From assembly GCF_009933335.1 (NCBI RefSeq), contig NZ_MAEL01000039.1, positions 1 through 42,363 on the forward strand: a DNA stretch of 42,363 nucleotides, written 5' to 3'. This DNA is from Candidatus Enterococcus willemsii (GTDB lineage: Bacteria; Bacillota; Bacilli; Lactobacillales; Enterococcaceae). A program made the translations under genes and the position numbers. Positions 35,273 to 42,363 of this stretch are shown here, in pieces. Every line of letters starts with the position of its first letter. Position 1 is the stretch's first letter. A model generated the notes under the pieces. That model saw nothing but the letters and a program-made list of their open reading frames with translations, did no database searches and was not told where the DNA came from.

Positions 35273-36220
35273 ATGGCAAGACGACGCAGAAAAAGTTCTG
35301 TTGGAAAGAAAATATTTTGGACGATTTTTAGTATTGTAGTAGGATTGCTGGTTATTGGTTTAGGTGTCGGAGCAAAAGTTTATTTCGACTTGTCAGGCTC
35401 AATTAAAGAAACCTATGAGTCAGTGGAGCGAAGCAATGAGTCTACTAAACGAAAAGCACCCGTTGATTTAAGCAAGAACGAACCATTCAGTGTCTTATTA
35501 CTCGGAATTGATACGGGAGATTTAGGTCGGACTGAACAAGGCCGTTCTGATACCTTAATGGTCGCAACTGTTAATCCAGAAACAAATAAAACAACTTTAG
35601 TGAGTATTCCACGTGATACGTATGTGGAGATTGTTGGTCATGGCACCCAAGACAAAATCAACCATGCTTATGCCTTTGGCGGTGCAGCGATGGCAATGGA
35701 TACGGTTGAGAACTATTTAGATATTCCCATTGATCACTATGTGTCGATTAATATGATGGGGATTAAAGAGTTAGTTGATGCAGTTGGTGGAGTTGATGTG
35801 AATAATGATTTGGAGTTTGAAAGTCGTGGCGAACACTTTGCCTTTGGTCCGATTCATTTAGAAGGTGAACGTGCATTAACGTATCTAAGAATGCGTTATG
35901 AAGACAGCCGTGGAGATTACGGTCGTCAATTACGCCAACGCGCAGTGGTTGAAGGAATTATGAAAAAAGCCCTATCTCTAAATGGTGTGACGCAATATCA
36001 GGGAATTCTGAATACTATGGAAGGCAACATGAAGACTGATATGAGCTTCGGTGACATGCAAAAAATTGCTCTGGATTATCGGGATGCCTTCTCTAAAATG
36101 GATCAACTACAAATGACCGGTGAGGGCTTCATGCAAGATGGCGTTTCTTATCAACGTGTCAGTGAAGAAGAATTACAAAAAGTGCAATCAACTTTGAAAC
36201 AACAATTAGATATTAAGTAG
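35273..36220 (+). CDS. LytR-CpsA-Psr (LCP) family protein
   Basis: A 315-residue membrane-anchored phosphotransferase of the LCP family. These enzymes attach polysaccharide or teichoic acid chains from undecaprenyl-pyrophosphate to peptidoglycan. A basic N-terminus (MARRRRKSS) precedes one helix at about 15-38, and the catalytic domain lies outside. Key residues are in LLLGIDTGD, GRSDTLMVATVNP, the Arg/Asp of SIPRDTYVEI and RMRYEDSRGDYGRQLRQR. Together these form the pyrophosphate lipid-binding pocket of LCP proteins. It stands at the head of a CpsC-CpsD-CpsB set, as CpsA does in streptococci. Confidence 0.94.
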   Translation: MARRRRKSSVGKKIFWTIFSIVVGLLVIGLGVGAKVYFDLSGSIKETYESVERSNESTKRKAPVDLSKNEPFSVLLLGIDTGDLGRTEQGRSDTLMVATVNPETNKTTLVSIPRDTYVEIVGHGTQDKINHAYAFGGAAMAMDTVENYLDIPIDHYVSINMMGIKELVDAVGGVDVNNDLEFESRGEHFAFGPIHLEGERALTYLRMRYEDSRGDYGRQLRQRAVVEGIMKKALSLNGVTQYQGILNTMEGNMKTDMSFGDMQKIALDYRDAFSKMDQLQMTGEGFMQDGVSYQRVSEEELQKVQSTLKQQLDIK

Positions 36221-36237
36221 AAGAAAGTGGAGAGATA

Positions 36238-37020
36238 ATGGAAGAGACGATTAGTTTAAAAGAGATTTTTGAAGTCTTGCGAAAACATTTGGCAACAATT
36301 TTTGTCAGTATGTTCTTAGGGTTAGGCTTAGCTGGTGCAGTTACCTTTTTTGTGATTACACCGCAATATAGTTCACGGGCTCAGTTAATTGTTACGTTAC
36401 CACAAAGTGAAGGAACAGCAGGTAACGTCAATGATATTAATTATAATTTACAAATGTTGAATACCTACAAAGATATCATCAAAGAAGGCGATGCATTAGC
36501 TTTAGAAGTTCAAAAACGTTTGGCCGACGATTATGATATTAAATTAGAACCGAAAGAAATCAAGGCAATTTTAGAAGTGACACAGTCACAAAATTCGCAA
36601 ATGTTCTCTATTTCAGCAACGAGTGATCGTGCAATCAATGCCGAACACATTGCTAATACTGCTGCAGAAGTTTTCCAAGAGACGGTTGCAGATGTATTAA
36701 CAGTTGATAAAACGACCATCGTGTCTAAAGCTACAGCAAGTTCAACGCCAGTTTCCCCAAATAACAAATTAAACTTAGTTATTGGCTTAGTTTTAGGGTT
36801 GATGGTTGGTATTGGATTAGCCTTCTTAATGCAGTTATTTGATCGTACAGTAAAAGATAATAAATTTGTTACTGACACTTTAGGATTTACAATTTTAGGT
36901 ACTGTGCCACAAATGACACAAAAAGAAATTAATGCAACAACACAAAAAATGCCTAAAAAAGAAATTAAAAAATTAGAGAAAACAGAAACAGCGACGCGAC
37001 GTTCGCGCTCACGTGTGTAG
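36238..37020 (+). CDS. Capsule chain-length regulator, tyrosine kinase modulator (CpsC/Wzz type)
   Basis: A 260-residue membrane protein. Two helices (about residues 19-41 and 179-200) flank an extracytoplasmic Wzz domain that begins TPQYSSRAQLIV and includes YNLQMLNTYKDIIKEGD. The proline-rich SSTPVSPNNKLNLVIG before helix 2 is typical of Wzz/CpsC. The cytoplasmic tail is unusually rich in Lys/Arg and ends RRSRSRV. It would activate the tyrosine kinase encoded 9 nt downstream and set polymer length. AGTGGAGAG precedes the ATG. Confidence 0.93.
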   Translation: MEETISLKEIFEVLRKHLATIFVSMFLGLGLAGAVTFFVITPQYSSRAQLIVTLPQSEGTAGNVNDINYNLQMLNTYKDIIKEGDALALEVQKRLADDYDIKLEPKEIKAILEVTQSQNSQMFSISATSDRAINAEHIANTAAEVFQETVADVLTVDKTTIVSKATASSTPVSPNNKLNLVIGLVLGLMVGIGLAFLMQLFDRTVKDNKFVTDTLGFTILGTVPQMTQKEINATTQKMPKKEIKKLEKTETATRRSRSRV

Positions 37021-37029
37021 GAGGAAATT

Positions 37030-37725
37030 ATGGCAAGAGAGAGAAAAGAAAATCAAACCAATCCAGTCAGTCTAATTACATTAGTTGATCCTTCATCACC
37101 AGTTTCCGAGCAATATCGTACGATTCGTACGAACTTACAATTTGCTTCATCGGCAGATCAACGATTGCAAACAATTGTCATTACTTCTTCAGGACCGGGG
37201 GAAGGGAAATCAACGACTTCAGCTAATTTAGCAGTGGTTTTTGCAAAATCAGGGCAGCGAGTTTTACTAGTCGATGCGGATATGCGTAAACCAACCGTCT
37301 ATAAAACCTTCCAATTATCTAATCATTCAGGATTGAGTACCGTACTGAGTACAGGGACAAGCGTCCGAGAAGTTGCCCAAGAAACAACCATACCCAATTT
37401 AACTGTTTTGACGAGTGGACCAAAACCACCGAACCCATCGGAATTACTAGGTTCTGTACGAATGGACCAAGTGATTACAGAAGTAAAAGGGTTATATGAT
37501 ATTGTGATTTTTGATATGCCACCTGTTGTTGCCGTAACCGATGCACAGATTATGTCTTCAAAAGTGGATGGTACACTGTTAGTAATTCGTGAGAATGTCA
37601 CGAAAAAAGAAGATGCAATGAAAGCAAAAGAGTTGTTAAGTTTAGTACAAGCCAGAATGTTAGGCGTTGTTTACAATGGTGCTGAACAAAGTAAAGACCA
37701 AGGTTATTATTATTATTCAAGTTAA
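37030..37725 (+). CDS. Capsular polysaccharide tyrosine kinase (CpsD type)
   Basis: A 231-residue cytoplasmic BY-kinase. Walker A is SSGPGEGKSTTSANLA, Walker A' is LLVDADMRKP and Walker B is IVIFDMPP. The C-terminus ends with a Tyr cluster, YYYYSS, the autophosphorylation tail. Its partner is the CpsC-like protein upstream, and its phosphatase is encoded downstream. Phosphorylation cycles control polymerisation and export of the polysaccharide. AGGAGG lies before the ATG. Confidence 0.95.
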   Translation: MARERKENQTNPVSLITLVDPSSPVSEQYRTIRTNLQFASSADQRLQTIVITSSGPGEGKSTTSANLAVVFAKSGQRVLLVDADMRKPTVYKTFQLSNHSGLSTVLSTGTSVREVAQETTIPNLTVLTSGPKPPNPSELLGSVRMDQVITEVKGLYDIVIFDMPPVVAVTDAQIMSSKVDGTLLVIRENVTKKEDAMKAKELLSLVQARMLGVVYNGAEQSKDQGYYYYSS

Positions 37726-37755
37726 TAGATAAGAAGTTTGAAGGAGTCGAATGAA

Positions 37756-38520
37756 ATGATTGATTTACATTGTCATATTTTACCAGGAATTGATGACGGA
37801 GCCGAAGATATGGAAGCAAGCTTAGCGATGGTTGAAAAAGCCATTAGCCAAGGAATTACCCATATTTTATGTACCCCTCATCATAATAATGGGCGATATG
37901 AGAATCCGAAAGAATCTGTCATTCATTCGGTTTCTTTATTGCAAGCTGAAATTGATCGTAGAAATTTAGATTTAACCTTATTAGAAGGACAAGAAGTCCG
38001 AATCACTGGTGACTTAATGGAAGAAATCCAACAAGAACGCATCCTTTTCACCGATTTGGATGATACATATATTTTAATCGAATTTCCAACAATGGATATA
38101 CCTGCTTATACGGAACAATTATTTTTTGAATTGCGAGCGGCAGGAAAAATTCCAGTTATTGTTCATCCCGAACGGAATGCCAAGTTCCGTGAAGAGCCCA
38201 ATTTATTAATCTCATTCCTTGAAATGGGCTGTTTAGCGCAGCTAACAGCACCTAGTATCGTAGGAGTATTTGGTAAATCAATTAAAAAGACTGCTTTAGA
38301 AATGGTCAAACACAATTTAGTTCAAATGGTAGCTTCAGATGCACATGGAGTAAAAAAACGAACGTTTTATATGAAAGAAGCCTATGAAATTATCAGAAAA
38401 GAATTTGGACAAGAAAAAGTAAACTTAATGAAGCAAGTCTCGAAAGATTTACTGAATGGTGATTCAATAAGTTATCCAAACTATCAAGAAATCAAAAAGA
38501 AAAAATTTGGGTTATTTTAG
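37756..38520 (+). CDS. PHP-family tyrosine phosphatase (CpsB type)
   Basis: A 254-residue manganese-dependent phosphatase that removes phosphate from the Tyr tail of the kinase. The start is the ATG at 37756, 9 nt after AAGGAG. Metal-binding motifs of the PHP fold are MIDLHCHILPGIDDGA at the N-terminus, CTPHHNNGRY, the Glu in LEGQEVRI, VHPERN and the C-terminal SDAHGV. All expected residues appear present. Its place after the kinase gives the order C-D-B rather than the streptococcal B-C-D. Confidence 0.95.
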   Translation: MIDLHCHILPGIDDGAEDMEASLAMVEKAISQGITHILCTPHHNNGRYENPKESVIHSVSLLQAEIDRRNLDLTLLEGQEVRITGDLMEEIQQERILFTDLDDTYILIEFPTMDIPAYTEQLFFELRAAGKIPVIVHPERNAKFREEPNLLISFLEMGCLAQLTAPSIVGVFGKSIKKTALEMVKHNLVQMVASDAHGVKKRTFYMKEAYEIIRKEFGQEKVNLMKQVSKDLLNGDSISYPNYQEIKKKKFGLF

Positions 38521-38532
38521 GGGGAGAAATTG

Positions 38533-39222
38533 TTGGACTTAGAAAAAGAAGACGTATATATAGAGAAAAAAGACATTAAATCAAACTTTATTGATAGAGA
38601 AAAAGTAGAGAAAAAATATGTTTATCGATTCATTAAACGTATAATTGATGTTTTGGGGAGTTCAATAGGATTGATTGTATTATCACCCATATTTTTAGTT
38701 GTAGCGATCTTAATGAAAAAAGAAGAACCTAATGGACCCATCTTTTTTTCTCAAACACGAGTGGGGAAAAATGAATCAAAATTTAAAATGTTTAAATTTC
38801 GTTCGATGTGTGTTGACGCAGAGGAAAAACTTGCAGAGTTATTGAAGCACAATGAGGTTGAAGGTGCGATGTTCAAAATGAAGGACGATCCACGTATTAC
38901 GAAGGTTGGAAAATTTATTCGTAAAACAAGTATTGATGAATTACCTCAATTATGGAATGTTTTAAAAGGAGATATGAGCTTAGTTGGGCCAAGACCACCT
39001 TTGTTGAGAGAAGTAGCAGAGTATACTGAATACGATAAACAAAGATTATTAGTCAAACCTGGATGTACTGGTTTATGGCAAGTGAGTGGTCGCAATGAAG
39101 TCGGATTTGATGAGATGGTTGAATTGGATATTGAGTATATCCAAAATGGAAGCATTTGGAATGACGTTAAGATAATGTTTAAGACTATTTTGGTTATGAT
39201 AAAACCGAATGGTGCTTATTAA
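38533..39222 (+). CDS. Priming sugar transferase (polyprenyl-phosphate glycosyl-1-phosphate transferase)
   Basis: A 229-residue enzyme that begins assembly by transferring a sugar-1-phosphate to undecaprenyl phosphate. Both TTG codons at 38530 and 38533 are possible starts; the second is better spaced from GGGGAG. A short N-terminal region leads to the re-entrant helix VLGSSIGLIVLSPIFLVVAILM. The catalytic PF02397 domain has the motifs FFSQTRVGKNESKFKMFKFRSM, the Asp-Glu pair of DELPQLWNVLKGDMSLVGPRPP and KPGCTGLWQVSGRN. It is the committed step of the EPS locus. Glc, Gal or GalNAc specificity cannot be told. Confidence 0.93.
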   Translation: MDLEKEDVYIEKKDIKSNFIDREKVEKKYVYRFIKRIIDVLGSSIGLIVLSPIFLVVAILMKKEEPNGPIFFSQTRVGKNESKFKMFKFRSMCVDAEEKLAELLKHNEVEGAMFKMKDDPRITKVGKFIRKTSIDELPQLWNVLKGDMSLVGPRPPLLREVAEYTEYDKQRLLVKPGCTGLWQVSGRNEVGFDEMVELDIEYIQNGSIWNDVKIMFKTILVMIKPNGAY

Positions 39223-39248
39223 AACTAGGTAGGAGTATTAAAAAAATT

Positions 39249-40442
39249 ATGGAAAAACAACATGTATATATTATTGGAAGTAAGGGAATACCAGCAAAAT
39301 ATGGTGGATTTGAAACTTTTGTAGAGAAATTGACTGAAAACCAAAAATCAGAAAATATAAAATATCATATTGCTTGTATGGAAGAAAATTCAGCAAAGTC
39401 AAATATAACTGACAAACATTTTGAACATAATGGTGCTGATTGTTTTAATATAGCAGTTCCTTCTATTGGGCCTGCCAAAGCTATCTATTACGATATAAAG
39501 TCTTTAAATTATGCGATACAATTAGCTACACAAAATAAAGATAAAAATCCAATTTTTTATGTACTAGCATGTAGAATAGGTCCATTTATATCTCAATTGA
39601 AGAAAAAAGTAGCTAATATAGGTGGGAAACTATTTGTCAATCCAGATGGACATGAATGGCTTCGTGAAAAATGGAGCTATCCAGTTAGAAAATATTGGAA
39701 GTACTCGGAAATGTTAATGGTAAAAGATTCTGATTTGTTGGTTTGTGATAGTACGAATATTGAAGGATACATTCATAACGAGTATGGAAAATTTGCTCCT
39801 AAAACAAAATATATTTCATATGGAACAGACATGCAATCAACAACATTGAAATCAGATAATAACATAGTAAAAGAATGGTATAGTAGTAAAAAAGTCAAAG
39901 AAAATGAATATTATTTAGTTGTAGGAAGATTTGTTCCAGAAAATAATTATGAAATTATGATAAAAGAATTTATGAAATCAAAAACAAAGAAATCTTTTGT
40001 ACTAATTACAAATGTGGAACAGAATAAATTTTATGAAAAATTAGAAAATGAAACTAATTTCAGTCAGGATTCTCGAATAAAATTTGTAGGTACTGTATAT
40101 AATCAAGATCTCCTAAAATATATTCGTCAAAATGCTTTTGCTTATTTTCATGGACATGAAGTAGGAGGCACAAATCCTTCTTTATTGGAAAGTCTATATT
40201 ATACTAACCTTAACTTATTATTAGATGTTAAGTTTAATAAAGAGGTTGCTGAAAATAGCGCATTTTATTGGGGAAAAATTCAAAACTCTCTTTCAGAATT
40301 AATTAATAAGATAGATAGTATTGATGAAAGTGATAGACAAATGATGGGAGAAAAATCGAGTAACCGAGTAAAAGAGAATTACAATTGGAATAAAATAGTA
40401 GGGGAATATGAAATATTGTTTAATGAAGGAGAATATATATGA
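39249..40442 (+). CDS. Glycosyltransferase, DUF1972/rhamnosyltransferase type
   Basis: A 397-residue GT-B glycosyltransferase. The N-terminal DUF1972 motif is VYIIGSKGIPAKYGGFETFVEKL, as in Cps2T-like beta-1,4-rhamnosyltransferases. The C-terminal GT4 region includes YLVVGRFVPENNYEIM and the nucleotide-sugar site in HGHEVGGTNPSLLESLY. It would add the second sugar, possibly rhamnose, to the lipid-linked primer. From this gene onward the DNA is visibly richer in A and T than upstream, which suggests a separately acquired, exchangeable block. The next gene overlaps by 4 nt. Confidence 0.9.
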   Translation: MEKQHVYIIGSKGIPAKYGGFETFVEKLTENQKSENIKYHIACMEENSAKSNITDKHFEHNGADCFNIAVPSIGPAKAIYYDIKSLNYAIQLATQNKDKNPIFYVLACRIGPFISQLKKKVANIGGKLFVNPDGHEWLREKWSYPVRKYWKYSEMLMVKDSDLLVCDSTNIEGYIHNEYGKFAPKTKYISYGTDMQSTTLKSDNNIVKEWYSSKKVKENEYYLVVGRFVPENNYEIMIKEFMKSKTKKSFVLITNVEQNKFYEKLENETNFSQDSRIKFVGTVYNQDLLKYIRQNAFAYFHGHEVGGTNPSLLESLYYTNLNLLLDVKFNKEVAENSAFYWGKIQNSLSELINKIDSIDESDRQMMGEKSSNRVKENYNWNKIVGEYEILFNEGEYI

Positions 40443-41749
40443 AGATTCTTCACTATACTTTAGGATATCCTCCCAGTCGAACTGGAGGATTAGTAGGATA
40501 TGCTATCGATTTAATGGAACAACAAATTTCAATGGGGCACCAAGTAATATCGTTACATCCTGGAGAAATTAATATATTTACTAAGAGAACGTATATCATC
40601 AAGTCGAAAAAAGAAGAAAAAATTTTAAAGTATAAAATTATAAATAGTTTACCTTTGGCATTATTTGGAGGGATAGCAACACCTGAAGATTTTATGACCA
40701 AAGTAGATCCATCTATCTATTATGAATTTTTTAACACTATTAAACCAGATATAATTCATATACATTCTTTATTAGGTGTCCATAAAGAATTTTTTGAAGT
40801 TGCAAAAAAATTGAATATACAGATAGTTTTTACTTCACATGATTACTTTGGTTTAGCACCAGAACCCAACTTCTTTTTGAAGGAAAGAAGTTATGATAGA
40901 GAATCTACAGCTGAAAATTGGTATTTGGCTTCAAGAGGAGCATTAGGTACTAAAAAACTTAGAATGTTTCAGACAAGAATTTATCCTCTAATAAGAAAAC
41001 TCAAAAAAATAATTACAAAAGTGAATAAACAAAATTTGCAAAAAGAAGAAATAGATAGTTTTGATAAGAAAAAAGTGAATAAATATCAGGAATTAAAAGA
41101 ATATTATAAATCAATATTTTATTGTGTAGATATGTTCCATTTTAATAGCACTCTCGCAAAAGAAGTTTTTAGATTTAATTTACGACAAGAAATTCCACAT
41201 AAAGTAATCTCTATTACCAATAATCAAATCAAATTAAGAAAAATTACAAAAGATACTAGAGGAAGTAAACTTAGAGTAGCATATATTGGTCCAGATAAGA
41301 AATACAAAGGATATTTTGACTTTTTACGTTTAACTCAAATATATCCAGAAAATGATGTAGAATTTCATACTTTTGGATATGAGCCTACGAAAAATAACGA
41401 TAATCAGTTGGTTATTGAACATGGTAGATACAATTCGAGTAATATAGATACTGTATTTAATTCATTTGATATATTAGTTGTACCTAGTCTATGGAAAGAA
41501 ACATTTGGGTTGATTGTAGTAGAAGCATTGTCGTACAATAAAATAGTTTTTGTTAGTACGAATGTAGGTTCAAAAGAATTGGTCCCTTCAGAGTGGGTAT
41601 TTGAAGATATTGAAGAGCTAGAAGTAAAATTAAAAAAAATAGTAGATAATAAAATAGAATATCTTGATCAGACAGAAATGGTTAAGACTATGAAAGAACA
41701 TGCATATGAAATAGAAGGATTATATACAGATATTATTATGAAGAGGTAG
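40439..41749 (+). CDS. Glycosyltransferase family 4
   Basis: A 436-residue GT-B glycosyltransferase. The donor-site N-terminus is MKILHYTLGYPPSRTGGLVGYAIDLMEQQ, with the usual glycine-rich loop. The acceptor half includes IHIHSLLGVHKEFFEV and VFTSHDYFGLAP. The C-terminal catalytic stretch is VPSLWKETFGLIVVEALSY, an E-x7-E pattern typical of GT4. Between about residues 165 and 230 there is a basic, AT-rich segment with many Lys residues, which may be a variable insertion. It overlaps the previous gene by 4 nt. Sugar specificity is unknown. Confidence 0.9.
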   Translation: MKILHYTLGYPPSRTGGLVGYAIDLMEQQISMGHQVISLHPGEINIFTKRTYIIKSKKEEKILKYKIINSLPLALFGGIATPEDFMTKVDPSIYYEFFNTIKPDIIHIHSLLGVHKEFFEVAKKLNIQIVFTSHDYFGLAPEPNFFLKERSYDRESTAENWYLASRGALGTKKLRMFQTRIYPLIRKLKKIITKVNKQNLQKEEIDSFDKKKVNKYQELKEYYKSIFYCVDMFHFNSTLAKEVFRFNLRQEIPHKVISITNNQIKLRKITKDTRGSKLRVAYIGPDKKYKGYFDFLRLTQIYPENDVEFHTFGYEPTKNNDNQLVIEHGRYNSSNIDTVFNSFDILVVPSLWKETFGLIVVEALSYNKIVFVSTNVGSKELVPSEWVFEDIEELEVKLKKIVDNKIEYLDQTEMVKTMKEHAYEIEGLYTDIIMKR

Positions 41750-41755
41750 ATGCTA

Positions 41756-42363
41756 ATGAACAAAGTATCCGTTGTGGTTCCATGTTATAATTGTGCCACG
41801 ACAATCGAAAAATGTTGTATAAGTATATTGAATCAAGAAAAAATAGATATTGAATTAATTTGTATTGATGATGGTTCTACAGATAATACATGGGAGGTAT
41901 TATGTGGCTTAAAAGCCTTGTATCCTAAGTTAATAATTCATAAAATTTTTAATAGTGGAGTATCTAATGCAAGAAATGTGGGGATATCATTATCAACAAA
42001 CGAATTTGTAGGATTTGTAGATGCAGATGATACTATTCATAAAGAAATGTATTTTAAAATGAGTACTGAATTAATTATGGAAAATATTGATTTAGTTATT
42101 TGTAATTTTAGTACATCAGATACATTGCCAAAATTAGTAGGTGAAACTGAATATATAAATCAAAATGATGTCTTAAACGCTTCTTTATATAACTCTGATA
42201 TACAAGGGTTTGTATGGAATAGGTTATATAAAAAGCATATTATTATAGAAAATGATATAAAATTTAATCCCAATATGAAAGCAGTGGAAGACCTAGATTT
42301 TAACTTAAACTATCTGCAATACGCCAACAGTTGTACTTATATCCAAGAACAACTATATAACTA
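41756..42363 (+). CDS. Glycosyltransferase family 2, partial (cut by window end)
   Basis: The reading frame is open from the ATG at 41756 to the window edge, so at least 202 residues are present and the C-terminus is missing. The start is preceded by AAGAGGT, 6 nt after the previous stop. Translation gives MNKVSVVVPCYNCATTIEKC, the GT-A nucleotide-binding block, then LICIDDGSTDNTWEVL, NSGVSNARNVGIS and the DxD motif in VGFVDADDTIH. FVWNRLYKKHII and VEDLDFNLNY follow, including the ED acceptor motif. It probably continues the EPS repeat-unit pathway. Confidence 0.9.
   Translation, partial: MNKVSVVVPCYNCATTIEKCCISILNQEKIDIELICIDDGSTDNTWEVLCGLKALYPKLIIHKIFNSGVSNARNVGISLSTNEFVGFVDADDTIHKEMYFKMSTELIMENIDLVICNFSTSDTLPKLVGETEYINQNDVLNASLYNSDIQGFVWNRLYKKHIIIENDIKFNPNMKAVEDLDFNLNYLQYANSCTYIQEQLYN

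Overview
The window reads as the chromosome of a low-GC Gram-positive of the order Lactobacillales, most likely an Enterococcus or close relative. Supporting signs are an enterococcal-type manganese ABC operon, group II ECF vitamin S-components with a THF riboswitch and NiaR-type operators, a tatD-rnmV-ksgA cluster, several fructose-family PTS genes, and a CpsCDB-type exopolysaccharide locus. A methyl-accepting chemotaxis gene with a near-consensus sigma-28 (SigD/FliA) promoter points to a flagellated member (the motile E. casseliflavus/gallinarum type), although no flagellar gene lies in the window. Species assignment is inference.

Layout. 0-8.2 kb: chemotaxis receptor and a secreted lipoprotein flavin reductase (minus strand), a Mn2+ ABC transporter whose permease and binding protein are one polypeptide (plus), then a membrane metallophosphoesterase and an unknown membrane protein (minus). 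8.3-11.3 kb: housekeeping operon tatD-rnmV-ksgA-methyltransferase. 11.5-20.4 kb: an IclR-type regulator, a complete dipeptide/oligopeptide-class ABC importer (SBP, two permeases, two ATPases) and three poorly characterised enzymes (DUF917, AroM, DUF1177). This is the best candidate for an undescribed system: a dedicated uptake-and-breakdown pathway for an unknown small molecule. 20.4-21.8 kb: two ECF S-components, niacin-type (two NiaR-like operators) and folate-type (THF riboswitch). 21.9-24.0 kb: a membrane-anchored GH3 hexosaminidase and a DUF2975/XRE pair with palindromes at its promoter. 24.1-28.9 kb: a fructose-family PTS (IIA, IIB, IIC), its PRD regulator and a Gfo/Idh/MocA oxidoreductase. 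29.0-32.5 kb (minus): a heterodimeric ABC exporter with one degenerate ATP site. 32.7-33.9 kb: a secreted coiled-coil/3D-domain cell-wall protein. 34.1 kb to the end: a capsule/exopolysaccharide operon: anchored coiled-coil protein, LCP protein, Wzz-like modulator, tyrosine kinase, PHP phosphatase, priming sugar transferase and three glycosyltransferases, the last cut by the window edge. From about 39.2 kb the DNA becomes visibly AT-richer, as usual for strain-variable glycosyltransferase blocks.

Control elements are unusually readable: a sigma-28 promoter, a DtxR/MntR-like operator, NiaR-like operators, a THF riboswitch, a leaky hairpin after the SBP gene, candidate WalR boxes, and a probable AUU start codon for the IclR-type regulator. 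I saw no tRNA, rRNA, CRISPR array, insertion sequence or phage gene.
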